Of a DNA stretch of 64,000 nucleotides, positions 54,560 through 63,961 are shown piece after piece (within the stretch, counting starts at the first letter, position 1; every line of letters begins with the position of its first letter). The DNA lies in NCBI RefSeq assembly GCF_001662075.1, contig NZ_LYPL01000001.1, positions 558,001 through 622,000 of the forward strand, written 5' to 3'. Source of the DNA: Rhizobium bangladeshense. GTDB lineage: Bacteria; Pseudomonadota; Alphaproteobacteria; Rhizobiales; Rhizobiaceae. The notes under the pieces were generated by a model. That model searched no databases and was not told the DNA's origin. It was given only the letters and a program-made list of their open reading frames with translations. A program made the position numbers and the translations under genes.

Positions 54560-55609
54560 ATGAGGACGACACGACATCTGACGGCGCTGCTGCTTGCGGC
54601 CACCCTCATGCCGTCGCCGGCGCTTGCCACCGACAAGCCCTGCTATCGCGGCGTCAATCTATCCGGTGGCGAATATGGCGAGCGCGGCGGCACCTACGGC
54701 ACGAACTATATCTATCCGAGCGAAGAGACGATCGGCTATTTCGCCAAAAAGGGCATGACGATCATCCGGCTGCCTTTCCGCTGGGAGCGACTGCAGCCGG
54801 CGCTCGGCGGGCGGCTCGACGAGACCGAATTCAAACGGATCAAGGATACCGTCGATCTAATTCGCAGGCACGGCATGGCCGTCCTGCTCGACCCGCATAA
54901 TTTCGGCTATTACGACAAGGTTCAGATCGGCACCGCGCCGGCGACGGAGGCTGCATTCGCCGACTTCTGGGCGAGGCTCGCGGTCGAATTCGCCAATCAG
55001 GACGGCGTTCTCTTCGGCCTGATGAACGAACCGCATGACCTCAAGGCGACGGACTGGCTCGATGCCGCCAACGCCGCGATCCGCAGCATCCGGGCCGTCG
55101 GCGCCCGCAACCTTATCCTCGTGCCGGGCACCGCCTGGAGCGGCGCTCACAGCTGGGAAAAGGATGTGATCGGCGGCGCCAACGGCACGGTGATGCTCGG
55201 GGTGCGCGATCCGCTCGATTTCTACGCCTACGAGGTCCACCAATATCTCGATGTCGATTCGTCGGGAACCCATCCGACCTGCGAAGGTGCGGCCGCCGCG
55301 GTCGAGGCAATCGCCGGCGTCTCCGCTTGGCTGAAGCAGAACCACAAGCGCGGCTTTCTCGGCGAATTCGGCGCCTCCGCCGACAAGGATTGCATGGGCG
55401 GGCTGAGAGAAATCTACGCCACCATGTCCGGAAATAGCGACGTCTGGCTCGGCTGGTCCTATTGGGCGGCGGGCGAATGGTGGCCGGCGAACGAACCTTT
55501 CAACGTTCAGCCGCGTCAGGGCCCTGAGCGGCCGCAGATGAGGCTTCTCGCCGAGTCGGCCGAAGCCGATCGCAGCGCCTGCACCGCCGTCAAGCCCGCG
55601 GAGAACTGA
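54560..55609 (+). CDS. Secreted GH5 glycoside hydrolase (cellulase-like)
   Basis: A 349-residue enzyme with a signal peptide (LTALLLAATLMPSPALA). GH5 landmarks: RGVNLSGGEYG at the start, TIIRLPFRWERLQP, VLLDPHNFGYYD, acid/base Glu157 in LMNEPHD, and nucleophile Glu269 in FLGEFGAS. GH5 enzymes cleave beta-1,4 glucans and similar chains. Placed between a Wzz-type protein and a Wzy-type polymerase gene (2 bases apart), it likely trims or releases the polysaccharide made here rather than digesting plant cellulose. ATG 54560 has GAGGGA ahead. Confidence 0.92.
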   Translation: MRTTRHLTALLLAATLMPSPALATDKPCYRGVNLSGGEYGERGGTYGTNYIYPSEETIGYFAKKGMTIIRLPFRWERLQPALGGRLDETEFKRIKDTVDLIRRHGMAVLLDPHNFGYYDKVQIGTAPATEAAFADFWARLAVEFANQDGVLFGLMNEPHDLKATDWLDAANAAIRSIRAVGARNLILVPGTAWSGAHSWEKDVIGGANGTVMLGVRDPLDFYAYEVHQYLDVDSSGTHPTCEGAAAAVEAIAGVSAWLKQNHKRGFLGEFGASADKDCMGGLREIYATMSGNSDVWLGWSYWAAGEWWPANEPFNVQPRQGPERPQMRLLAESAEADRSACTAVKPAEN

Positions 55610-55611
55610 CC

Positions 55612-56892
55612 GTGCCAGCGCTCGATCAGAAGGCAGCGACGTTCACCGTGACGGGCAACCGGGTTGATGCGGCCGCGAGCGGATCGCGCGTCGACTATCC
55701 GGTGCTCTGGCTAGGCCTGCTGTCGGTGCTCTATAACGGCATTCTGGCCTATATCAACCACAACATCATGCCGCTTTCGCTGACGCATGTCGCCGCCAGC
55801 GAAGGCCTCATTCTGGCAAGTGCCATCATCTACATCCTCCATAAGGGGATCTACGAGACCGACCTGCCGGCATTCCTGTTCCTGCTGTTCACGCTTGTCG
55901 TGACTATCTATGTCAGCGTGCTCAACCGCACGCCCTTCGTCGATCATTTCCGCAACGTGCTGATCATTTTCTGCTTTTCCGGCCTCGGCGGCTGGAGCAA
56001 CGAGAAAACGATGAAGCTGGCCTTTCGCTGGGCCAGCCTTGCGGTGCTGATCTTCCTGATCTTCGAGATTGCCAGCGTGCCGTTCTATGTCAGCATCGTG
56101 CATCCGTCCGATTATTTCGCAAATACGCGCGGGCTGCTGCCGCTGAGCTACAATAAGACAGGCCTCTTCCAGAATGCGCTCGGTTTTCCCGAGCGCTTCT
56201 CCTTCGGCATCATCGACCACCGCTCATCGTCGATCTTTCTCGAGCAGGTGTCGCTCGCCAATTTCTGCGGCGTGATCGCGATCTACCTGATTTCCATGTG
56301 GGAAAGAACAGGCCGCTGGGACCGGCTGCTGTTCATCGCTACGGCGGTGCTGATCCTGGTGACGAACGATACGCGCACGATGCTGATCTTCTGTTTTGCC
56401 TGTATCGTCGGCTATTTCGTCTTTCCGAAGATCCCGAAGAATTTCAATCTGGCGCTGATGCCGCTGATCGTCGCTGCGGGTTTCCTGGTCTATACCCTGA
56501 AACCCAATGCGACAGGCGACAATTTCACCGGCCGCATCAACCTGACCATGAAGAAGATCATGGAGCTCGATCCTCTGGCCATTCTCGGGCTTTCGGTCGA
56601 CCGGGTGGGCGAATTCGCCGACAGCGGCTATGTCTACCTGATCTACGCGGCGACCATCTTCGGCGTCATCGCCTTCTGGCTGTTCGTCTGCCTCTTCCCT
56701 GCCGGCCGCACCGCGGCGCAGCGGCGTTGCGCCCATTCACTTTCTCTTTTCATTTTTCTGAATATGATGATCGGAGGGACCGCCGTCTTCTCGATGAAGA
56801 TTGCCGGCCTCCTGTGGTTCGTCGTCGGATATATGCGCTTCCACGACAGCCCGCGCATCCGGCAGGGTCGTGCGGCAGATGTAGAGAGTTGA
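55612..56892 (+). CDS. O-antigen ligase/polymerase-like membrane protein (Wzy-like)
   Basis: A 426-residue protein with about eleven membrane helices, GTG start 2 bases after the GH5 stop. Helices include LPAFLFLLFTLVVTIYVSVLN and RLLFIATAVLILVTNDTRTMLIFCFACIVGYFV; the large periplasmic loop (about residues 160-215, with SYNKTGLFQNALGFPERFS) and the NDTRT motif after it suit Wzy/ExoQ-type polymerases. It is predicted to polymerise lipid-linked repeat units in the periplasm. Operon with GH5 and the acyltransferase. Confidence 0.78.
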   Translation: MPALDQKAATFTVTGNRVDAAASGSRVDYPVLWLGLLSVLYNGILAYINHNIMPLSLTHVAASEGLILASAIIYILHKGIYETDLPAFLFLLFTLVVTIYVSVLNRTPFVDHFRNVLIIFCFSGLGGWSNEKTMKLAFRWASLAVLIFLIFEIASVPFYVSIVHPSDYFANTRGLLPLSYNKTGLFQNALGFPERFSFGIIDHRSSSIFLEQVSLANFCGVIAIYLISMWERTGRWDRLLFIATAVLILVTNDTRTMLIFCFACIVGYFVFPKIPKNFNLALMPLIVAAGFLVYTLKPNATGDNFTGRINLTMKKIMELDPLAILGLSVDRVGEFADSGYVYLIYAATIFGVIAFWLFVCLFPAGRTAAQRRCAHSLSLFIFLNMMIGGTAVFSMKIAGLLWFVVGYMRFHDSPRIRQGRAADVES

Positions 56893-56946
56893 CCGCAGCG
56901 GCACGGTGGCGACCGTCGTCCGCAAGCCCGGGGAGCAAGACGCTCG

Positions 56947-57963
56947 ATGCTTGTCCAGCTTCAGTATCTGCGCGCCGTTGCAGCGCTGATGGTCGTTTAT
57001 TTCCATGCGATATTGCAGCTTGCCAAAGTCGATCCCGCCATTGACGCCACGGCCTTTCTTTATGGTGAAACCGGCGTCGACATCTTCTTCGTCTTGAGCG
57101 GTCTCGTGATGTGGCTGACGACGAGCGGGCGCGCGACGAGCCCTATCGATTTCGCCCGCCGTCGCATCAGAAGGATCGTCCCGCTCTATTGGCTGGCCAC
57201 GTTGTTTTCGGCGGTCGTGGCGCTGGCGGCGCCGTCGCTCCTAAAGTCGACCGTGTTCGACCTTCCGCATCTGACCGCCTCGCTGCTCTTCCTGCCATGG
57301 CCCAATGCCGCCGATCCGAGAACGATCACCCCCGTCGTCGTGCCGGGCTGGACGCTGAATTACGAGATGTTCTTCTATTTTGTGTTCGCGCTGCTGCTGC
57401 CACTTTCGGAAGCCCGCCGGATTCCAGCCATGTTTGCCGTCTTTGCCGTGATCCTGATCGCCTGCCGGTTGCTGCCGGAAACGACCGCCACCCGGTTCTA
57501 CGGCGAGCCGATCATGCTGGAATTTCTCGCCGGGGTGGTGCTCGGCTGGCTTTACCGACAGAAGGTGCTTCTGGCCAACCCCTGGGCATGGGCGGCACTG
57601 GCCACCGGCTTTGCGTTCCTCTTCGTCAACGAGGCGCTGATGCAGCCGGAGAGCCGGTTCTACGCCTGGGGAATTCCGGCGATCTTCATCCTCTACGGCG
57701 CCGTTTCCATCGACTTTTCGCGGCTGCCGGTTCTCGGATGGCTGAACTATCTCGGCGACTGCTCCTACGCCATCTACATCACCCACGCCTTCACACTCGC
57801 TTTTCTGAGGGTCGCCGCCGACCGCCTGCCGTTCGGTATCCTGCAGCAGCCGGTGCTCTTCGTGATCTTGTCGCTGGTGCTCTCATCGATCGGCGGCGCC
57901 ATCATCCACGAAGTCACCACCCCGCGCCGCAAGGTGGCCGCCGCAAGCCGTCCGCCGGCCTGA
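56947..57963 (+). CDS. Acyltransferase 3 family protein (ExoZ-like)
   Basis: A 338-residue integral membrane protein with about ten helices. It begins LVQLQYLRAVAALMVVYFHAILQL, the AT3 signature with the catalytic His; ETGVDIFFVLSGLVMWLTT and the DFARRRIRRIVPLYWLATLF motif follow, and WTLNYEMFFYFVFAL lies mid-way. ExoZ adds acetyl groups to succinoglycan; this protein probably O-acetylates the polysaccharide produced by the neighbouring genes. It starts 54 bases after the Wzy-like gene. Confidence 0.92.
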   Translation: MLVQLQYLRAVAALMVVYFHAILQLAKVDPAIDATAFLYGETGVDIFFVLSGLVMWLTTSGRATSPIDFARRRIRRIVPLYWLATLFSAVVALAAPSLLKSTVFDLPHLTASLLFLPWPNAADPRTITPVVVPGWTLNYEMFFYFVFALLLPLSEARRIPAMFAVFAVILIACRLLPETTATRFYGEPIMLEFLAGVVLGWLYRQKVLLANPWAWAALATGFAFLFVNEALMQPESRFYAWGIPAIFILYGAVSIDFSRLPVLGWLNYLGDCSYAIYITHAFTLAFLRVAADRLPFGILQQPVLFVILSLVLSSIGGAIIHEVTTPRRKVAAASRPPA

Positions 57964-58180
57964 CTTTCGTGCCGAAGGCGAGAATACGCATCCCCGCGGC
58001 GCTGGCGGCACAGTTTTTCGCGCAACTTCTTCTAAGCTAAGGCCTGGAAGCGAGAGAACTTGCAGAAGCATGATAGTTCATCTTGCAATTTGTCGCATGA
58101 ATGAAAGCGCACCGGCCTATTCGCGATCCGGGCTTTGATCTAAGCACGGCGGCGCTCTTGAAGATGGAAGAGGGACAGAC

Positions 58181-59065
58181 ATGACAAGCTATGTATTGAC
58201 GGTATCCTGCAAATCGACGCGCGGCATTGTTGCTGCGATTTCGAGCTATCTGGCCGAGAAGGGCTGCAACATCATCGACAGCTCGCAGTTCGACGATCTC
58301 GATACCGGCAAGTTCTTCATGCGCGTCAGCTTCATTTCGGAGGAAGGCCTGTCAGGCACCGCCATCAGCGCCGATTTCGCCGCCGTCGCCGCCCCCTTTG
58401 CGATGGACTATGATTTCCACAACAGCGAAAGCCGCATGAAGGTGCTGCTGATGGTGTCGCGCTTCGGCCATTGTCTCAACGACCTGCTCTACCGCTGGAA
58501 GATCGGGGCGCTGCCGATCGACATCGTCGGCGTCGTCTCCAACCATTTCGATTACCAGAAGGTCGTCGTCAATCACGACATCCCCTTCCACCACATCAAG
58601 GTGACCAAGGAGAACAAGCCGCAGGCCGAAGCCCAGCTGGTCGAGCTCGTCGAGCAGACCGGCACCGAGCTGATCGTGCTCGCCCGCTACATGCAGGTCC
58701 TCTCCGACCAGCTCTGCAAGCAGATGTCGGGCAAGATCATCAACATCCACCATTCCTTCCTGCCGTCCTTCAAGGGTGCCAATCCCTACAAGCAGGCCTA
58801 TGAGCGCGGCGTCAAACTGATCGGCGCCACCGCCCATTACGTCACCGCCGATCTCGACGAAGGCCCGATCATCGAACAGGACACGGCCCGCATCACCCAT
58901 GCCCAGAGCGCCGACGACTATGTCTCGATCGGCCGTGACGTCGAAAGCCAGGTACTGGCCCGGGCCATTCACGCCCATATCCATCATCGCACCTTCATCA
59001 ACGGCAACCGCACCGTTGTCTTCCCGGCCAGCCCCGGAAGCTACGCATCCGAACGCATGGGCTGA
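58181..59065 (+). CDS. purU: Formyltetrahydrofolate deformylase
   Basis: A 294-residue PurU. Residues 1-80 form an ACT domain (SYVLTVSCKSTRGIVAAISSYLAEKGCNIIDSSQFDD); the rest is a formyltransferase-like domain with RMKVLLMVSRFGHCLNDLLYRWK, YMQVLSDQLCKQMSGKIINIHHSFLPSF (Asn and His active site) and GVKLIGATAHYVTADLDEGPIIEQD. It hydrolyses 10-formyl-THF to formate and THF, balancing one-carbon pools. Preceded by GAAGAGGG. Single gene here. Confidence 0.96.
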   Translation: MTSYVLTVSCKSTRGIVAAISSYLAEKGCNIIDSSQFDDLDTGKFFMRVSFISEEGLSGTAISADFAAVAAPFAMDYDFHNSESRMKVLLMVSRFGHCLNDLLYRWKIGALPIDIVGVVSNHFDYQKVVVNHDIPFHHIKVTKENKPQAEAQLVELVEQTGTELIVLARYMQVLSDQLCKQMSGKIINIHHSFLPSFKGANPYKQAYERGVKLIGATAHYVTADLDEGPIIEQDTARITHAQSADDYVSIGRDVESQVLARAIHAHIHHRTFINGNRTVVFPASPGSYASERMG

Positions 59066-59185
59066 GGCTCGTCACGACCCGCATCTCTTTTGCTGGCAAA
59101 CGACAATCACCCGTTGCCTGCCGGCAGCAAGTATTTGATTATCTCGCTCAACGGGTAATCGAATCATGCTGCGGGAGGGGGTGTC

Positions 59186-62125
59186 ATGACCGACGAGGCG
59201 CTTGTTGATCGCATCGCGCTGCCGCGTCCCGACGTCACCGTCGCGGACGCGGAAGAGATCCTGCTTGATCATTACGGCCTGTCCGGCACCGTCGCCGAAC
59301 TGGGCAGCCAGCAGGATCGGAACTACCGGATCGACAGCGATCGCGGACGCTACGTCCTGAAAATCTGCCACGCCGCCTACGAGACCCGCGAGCTCGAAGC
59401 GCAGAATGCGGCAATCCATCACCTCAAAAGCAAGTCGGACGCGCCGCGTGTTCCGAACGTCGTCGCCACGAATGACGGACGAGAGATCCTGGTCCTCACC
59501 GTGCGTGGGCAGGGCTACCAGGTCCGGCTGTTGGAATATCTCGAAGGTCGGGGGCTGACGGAACTAACATATGTCGCGCCGGCTTCCGTTGCGGCGCTTG
59601 GCGCTCTCTGCGCCAGGCTGGCGCAGGCACTTGCCGATTTCGACCATCCGGGTCTCGACCGCAGTCTGCAATGGGATCTGAGGCGCGCCGGGCCGGTCGC
59701 CGTGCAGCTGCTTTCCGCCATCACCGACAGCGCTGCCCGCGACCGGATCGCCAAAACCATGGTGCTGGCCGTTCGCCGCATCCAGCCCCTGGCGCCGTCG
59801 CTCCGGCTGCAGGCTGTCCATCACGATGTCACCGGCGACAATGTCGTCGGCCAACGTGACGCACGCGGCCGTACGATTCCCGATGGGGTAATCGATTTCG
59901 GCGACATCATCCGCGGCTGGCTGGTCGGCGACCTCGCCGTCACCTGCGCCTCCTTGCTGCATCAGGCAAATGGCGATCCCTTTCATATCCTGCCTGCCGT
60001 CACCGCCTATCAGGCGATCTACCCGCTGAGCGAGGACGAACTCAAGGCGCTGTGGCCACTGATCGTTGCCCGCGCGGTCATCCTCGTCGCCAGCAGCGAG
60101 CAGCAGATTTCAATCGATCCCGACAATGATTACGTCCGCGGCAATCTCGACCGCGAGCGGGCGATCTTCGATACGGCAATGTCGGTTCCGTTCGAACTCA
60201 TGGAAGCCGCCATCCTCAAGGCAGCAGGCGCGGACGTCGCCGCTGCGCAAACATCGGAATGGCTGCCGCTGCTGCCGGACATCGATCCCGCCGCGATCGC
60301 CTATATCGACCTCGGCGTGCGAAGCCCGCATTTTTCCGCCGGCAACTGGCTGAATTCCGATATGGACTGGCGGCTGCTGGCTCGGGCTGCTGCCGAAAAC
60401 GGTACGGCGGCAACGCGATACGGCGAATATCGGCTCTCCCGCGCGGCCCTCGGAAACACCAGGGGACAGGCGACCTGCGCCCTGCATGTCGACATATGCC
60501 TTGCCGCAGGAAGCGCGGTCACAGCACCCTTTGCCGGCCGCATCGGCTGGAAGGACCAGCATCTGACCCTGACCTCCAAGACGATGACCCTGCACCTCGA
60601 TGGGCTTACCCCTTCGATCGACGGTGGGGTCGAGGATGGCGCCGCCCTTGCCGCCGGCGATCCGCTCGGTTCGGTTGTCGGAGAGGCGTCGTCGCTCGGC
60701 GGGCTGCGCCTCCAGCTCTGCAGCGTCGCCGGTCTCGAACCGCCGCTCTTTGCCACGCCGCGGGAGGCGGCCGCCTGGTCGGTGCTCTGCCCTTCGCCCT
60801 CGCCCCTTCTAAGCCCAGGAGCGGACGCGCCGCAACCGAAAACCGCCAGTCTGCTCGTCACGCGGCAGGCGCATCTCGCAGACCCGCAGAAGCACTATTA
60901 TGCCGCGCCGCCGCAGATCGAGCGCGGCTGGAGGGAGCATCTGTTCGATGTCGAAGGCCGCGCCTATCTCGACATGGTCAACAACGTCACGATTCTCGGC
61001 CACGGCCATCCCAAGCTGGCGGCGGCGATCAGCGCCCAATGGCTGCTGCTCAATACGAATTCGCGCTTCCATTATGCCGCGATCGCGGAATTTTCCGAAC
61101 GGCTCGCCGCCCTTTCGCCGGAGGGTCTCGATACGGTCTTTCTGGTCAACAGCGGCTCGGAGGCGAACGATCTGGCAATCCGGCTGGCGCAAACCCATAG
61201 CGGCGCGCGCAATATGCTCTGCCTGCTCGAAGCCTATCACGGCTGGTCGGCAGCGAGTGACGCCGTCTCCACCTCGATCGCCGACAATCCGCAGGCGCTG
61301 ACCACCCGGCCGGACTGGGTGCATGCGGCCGTTTCGCCGAATACCTATCGCGGCGCGTTTCGCGGGCCTGACACGGCAGCGAGCTACCTCAGCGCCGTCA
61401 TGCCGATGCTGGAGACGATCGACGCCGGCGGCGAAGGCTTGGCCGGCTTCATCTGCGAATCGGTCTACGGCAATGCCGGCGGCATTCCCTTGCCGGATGG
61501 TTATCTCCAGGAGATCTACGCGCAGGTGCGGGCCCGCGGCGGCCTCTGCATCGCCGACGAGGTGCAGGTCGGTTATTCCAGGCTCGGTCATTATTTCTGG
61601 GGTTTCGAACAACAAGGGGTCGTGCCCGATATCATCACCGTCGCCAAGGGCATGGGCAACGGCCATCCGCTCGGCGCCGTCATCACCACACGCGAAATCG
61701 CACAGTCACTGGAGAAGGACGGCCCCTTCTTTTCCTCCACCGGCGGCAGCCCTGTCAGCTGCGTCGCCGGCCTGGCGGTGCTCGACATCATGGCCGAGGA
61801 AAAGCTGCAGGAAAATGCCCGCACGGTCGGCGAACACCTGAAGGGGCGGCTTGCGGCGCTGATCAACCGCCACCCGATCGCCGGCGCCGTGCATGGCATG
61901 GGCCTCTATCTCGGCCTGGAATTCGTCCGCGACAGAACGACGCTGGAGCCGGCGAAAGAAGAGACGGCGGCGATCTGCGACCGGCTTCTTGATCTCGGCG
62001 TCATCATGCAGCCGACCGGCGATCACCAAAATGTGCTGAAGATCAAACCGCCACTCTGCCTTAGCATCGAAAGCGCGGATTTCTTTGCCGACATGCTGGA
62101 AAAGGTGCTCGACGAAGGCTGGTGA
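59186..62125 (+). CDS. Fusion: APH-type kinase + M23-like domain + class III aminotransferase
   Basis: A 979-residue, three-part protein. Residues ~20-345: aminoglycoside-phosphotransferase-type kinase with GTVAELGSQQDRNYRI, catalytic Asp214 and Asn219 in HHDVTGDN and metal Asp237 in IDFGD. Residues ~425-545: a peptidase-M23-like barrel (HVDICLAAGSAVTAPFAGRIGW) whose zinc ligands look incomplete. Residues ~565-979: class III PLP enzyme with VNSGSEANDLAIRLA, CIADEVQVGYSR and PLP lysine Lys821 in VAKGMGNGHPLG. In mammals separate homologues are hydroxylysine kinase and phospho-lyases acting on phosphohydroxylysine or phosphoethanolamine; the fusion may carry out phosphorylation then elimination. 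Confidence 0.88.
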   Translation: MTDEALVDRIALPRPDVTVADAEEILLDHYGLSGTVAELGSQQDRNYRIDSDRGRYVLKICHAAYETRELEAQNAAIHHLKSKSDAPRVPNVVATNDGREILVLTVRGQGYQVRLLEYLEGRGLTELTYVAPASVAALGALCARLAQALADFDHPGLDRSLQWDLRRAGPVAVQLLSAITDSAARDRIAKTMVLAVRRIQPLAPSLRLQAVHHDVTGDNVVGQRDARGRTIPDGVIDFGDIIRGWLVGDLAVTCASLLHQANGDPFHILPAVTAYQAIYPLSEDELKALWPLIVARAVILVASSEQQISIDPDNDYVRGNLDRERAIFDTAMSVPFELMEAAILKAAGADVAAAQTSEWLPLLPDIDPAAIAYIDLGVRSPHFSAGNWLNSDMDWRLLARAAAENGTAATRYGEYRLSRAALGNTRGQATCALHVDICLAAGSAVTAPFAGRIGWKDQHLTLTSKTMTLHLDGLTPSIDGGVEDGAALAAGDPLGSVVGEASSLGGLRLQLCSVAGLEPPLFATPREAAAWSVLCPSPSPLLSPGADAPQPKTASLLVTRQAHLADPQKHYYAAPPQIERGWREHLFDVEGRAYLDMVNNVTILGHGHPKLAAAISAQWLLLNTNSRFHYAAIAEFSERLAALSPEGLDTVFLVNSGSEANDLAIRLAQTHSGARNMLCLLEAYHGWSAASDAVSTSIADNPQALTTRPDWVHAAVSPNTYRGAFRGPDTAASYLSAVMPMLETIDAGGEGLAGFICESVYGNAGGIPLPDGYLQEIYAQVRARGGLCIADEVQVGYSRLGHYFWGFEQQGVVPDIITVAKGMGNGHPLGAVITTREIAQSLEKDGPFFSSTGGSPVSCVAGLAVLDIMAEEKLQENARTVGEHLKGRLAALINRHPIAGAVHGMGLYLGLEFVRDRTTLEPAKEETAAICDRLLDLGVIMQPTGDHQNVLKIKPPLCLSIESADFFADMLEKVLDEGW

Positions 62126-62648
62126 ACCTAGCTCCTGCCGCCTTAACCAAATCGGTCATTTCGAGGCATTTCGATTTTTGCCGATGCGGCCCATTGCCGG
62201 AATCAGCAAGGCTTCCTATCTCTGCTGCGGCGGTCGAAAGAGTTTCGATTCTGTCATCCGAATTTTACGAAGAGCTGATATGTTTCTTTCCGTAAGTTTT
62301 GGGCAAGGCGGAATGATTTTTTTCGGATCGTCGATTTTTTGACACGTTTCGGAATATGTTTCTGACAGGCTCTCGGGTAATCTCTACCAAGTTAGTAGAT
62401 TATAGAAGATAGCCATCGCCGGCCCCGGGCTCTTCCGGGACCACTCAAGCGCAACGCCAACGCAAGGAACGAGACATGATAGACATCGATATTCTCGCCG
62501 ATCTCCTTGGGCGATCTGTGCTTGGCAATGACCGTCCGGGCGCCCTCTCCCGCCCGAACTGTCGAATGTGACGTTCGTCCTCCTTTCAACGGTACCAGAC
62601 AAGTCAATTCGCCATGGCTGCGCATGTCGCGCGGCAGGAGTTCTATCG
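62126..62648. other. 523-base intergenic region
   Basis: This gap contains an AT-rich stretch (about 62260-62400, with several T runs), a GC-rich near-palindrome around 62425-62445 (GGCCCCGGGCTCTTCCGGG), and a tiny frame at 62476-62571. No family protein, RNA gene or repeat was recognised. The AT-rich part is a likely promoter zone for the small gene at 62649. Confidence 0.4.
62476..62571 (+). CDS. Possible 31-residue leader or small protein
   Basis: An ATG at 62476, preceded by AAGGAAC, opens a frame reading MIDIDILADLLGRSVLGNDR and ending after NCRM at a TGA. It lies 77 bases before the 64-residue gene. Length alone would be found by chance; only the ribosome site and its place ahead of a real gene support it. 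It could equally be the start of a decayed gene. Confidence 0.25.
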   Translation: MIDIDILADLLGRSVLGNDRPGALSRPNCRM

Positions 62649-62843
62649 ATGAAGAAGCAAGTTATCGAATATGCCGGCGTTCCCGTCGGAATCGTCATTC
62701 CCGACGAAGACCGGCTGAAGTTTATCGCCGTGAAATATCATGTCCACGACCTCGACGAGCAGCGGTTCGGTTCGCCCGACGAGGTGCGGCTGGCCATCCA
62801 TGACCTGATGACCCGCCGTCATCCGAAGCCGGTTCATGCCTGA
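62649..62843 (+). CDS. Small conserved-looking hypothetical protein
   Basis: A 64-residue protein, MKKQVIEYAGVPVGIVIPDE through VKYHVHDLDEQRFGSPDEVRLAIHDLMTRR, with AGGAG 10 bases before the ATG. No signal peptide or membrane segment; the composition is acidic in the middle and basic at the end. No family was recognised with confidence. The gene is followed by a good terminator at 62885-62916, which supports it being a real single gene. Confidence 0.6.
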   Translation: MKKQVIEYAGVPVGIVIPDEDRLKFIAVKYHVHDLDEQRFGSPDEVRLAIHDLMTRRHPKPVHA

Positions 62844-62884
62844 GGGCACGCGGCCGCTGCCGAGTTTGGCGGCTTTCCTGTTGT

Positions 62885-62916
62885 GACCGGTCCTTAGGGG
62901 CCGGTCTTGTTTTTTG
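62885..62916 (+). terminator. Intrinsic terminator
   Basis: GACCGG (62885-62890) pairs with CCGGTC (62901-62906), with further TCC/GGG pairing toward the loop, followed by TTGTTTTTT. It ends the 64-residue gene 41 bases after its stop. Confidence 0.8.
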
Positions 62917-62965
62917 GGGACAATTGCAGTCCTATCGGCGGCCCTTCGTGCACAAGGATCCGCCC

Positions 62966-63961
62966 TTGCCTGAGCTTCTAAACCTGATCACCGATATTGA
63001 TGGCGTCGCCGTCGGCCATGCGACCGATCTCACTCTCGGCTCCGGCGTCACGGTCATCATCTTCGACGAGCCGGCCATCGCATCCGGCACGGTGCTCGGC
63101 GGCGCGCCAGGCGGGCGCGACACCGGCCTGCTCGACCCGTCGATGACCGTCAGCGCCGTCGATGCCTTCGTGCTTTCCGGCGGCTCGGCTTTCGGGCTGG
63201 ATGCCGCCGGCGGCGTGCAGTCCGGATTGCGCGAACTCGGCCGCGGCTTCGCGGTCGGGCCGGTGCGCATACCGATCGTGCCGCAGGCGATCCTGATGGA
63301 TCTGCTGAACGGCGGCGACAAGGATTGGGGGCTGCATTCGCCCTATCGCGACATGGGTTATGCCGCGGTGAAGGCTGCTACCCCGGGCGCCTTCCCGCTC
63401 GGCACGATAGGCGCCGGCACGGGGGCGACGACTGCCACCTTCAAGGGCGGGCTCGGCTCGGCCAGCGCCGTCAGCAGCGCCGACCATCGTGTCGCGGCAA
63501 TCGTCGCCGTCAATGCGCTCGGCTCGGCAACGATCGGCGACGGACCGCATTTCTGGGCGGCACCCTTCGAAAAAGACGCAGAATTCGGCGGGCTCGGCAT
63601 GCCTGCGATCGCCGATCACAGGATGCGGCTCAAGGGCATGAACGGGCCGGCGACGACGATCGGCGCGGTGGTGACCGACGCGCAGTTGACCAAGGCCGAG
63701 GCCTACCGGCTTTCGCTCGCCGGCCATGACGGTCTTGCCCGGGCGCTGCTGCCGGCGCACCTGCCGTTCGACGGCGACACCGTCTTTGCCGCGTCGACGG
63801 CCAGGCGTCGCCGCGACGACATGGCAAGCCTGATGGAGCTTTGCCATCTTGCCACCATCGTCATGGCACGGGCGATCGCCCGCGGCGTCTACGCCGCCAC
63901 CGCGCTGCCAGCCGAGGGCGCGCAAAAGGCCTGGCGCGACCGCTATCCCGACGGCCACTGA
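62966..63961 (+). CDS. P1 family peptidase (DmpA / L-aminopeptidase-D-esterase type)
   Basis: A ~331-residue Ntn-hydrolase-like enzyme. NLITDIDGVAVGHATD and GGAPGGRDTGLLDP open the domain; AFVLSGGSAFGLDAAGGV is the substrate-loop signature; VAAIVAVNALGSATIGD contains the Gly-Ser bond at which DmpA-type precursors cut themselves, making the Ser the nucleophile. These enzymes remove N-terminal residues from amides and beta-peptides. A TTG at 62966 with AAGGA 7 bases ahead is preferred; GTG 62948 or TTG 62924 are alternatives. The stop is 39 bases from the window end. Confidence 0.9.
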   Translation: MPELLNLITDIDGVAVGHATDLTLGSGVTVIIFDEPAIASGTVLGGAPGGRDTGLLDPSMTVSAVDAFVLSGGSAFGLDAAGGVQSGLRELGRGFAVGPVRIPIVPQAILMDLLNGGDKDWGLHSPYRDMGYAAVKAATPGAFPLGTIGAGTGATTATFKGGLGSASAVSSADHRVAAIVAVNALGSATIGDGPHFWAAPFEKDAEFGGLGMPAIADHRMRLKGMNGPATTIGAVVTDAQLTKAEAYRLSLAGHDGLARALLPAHLPFDGDTVFAASTARRRRDDMASLMELCHLATIVMARAIARGVYAATALPAEGAQKAWRDRYPDGH

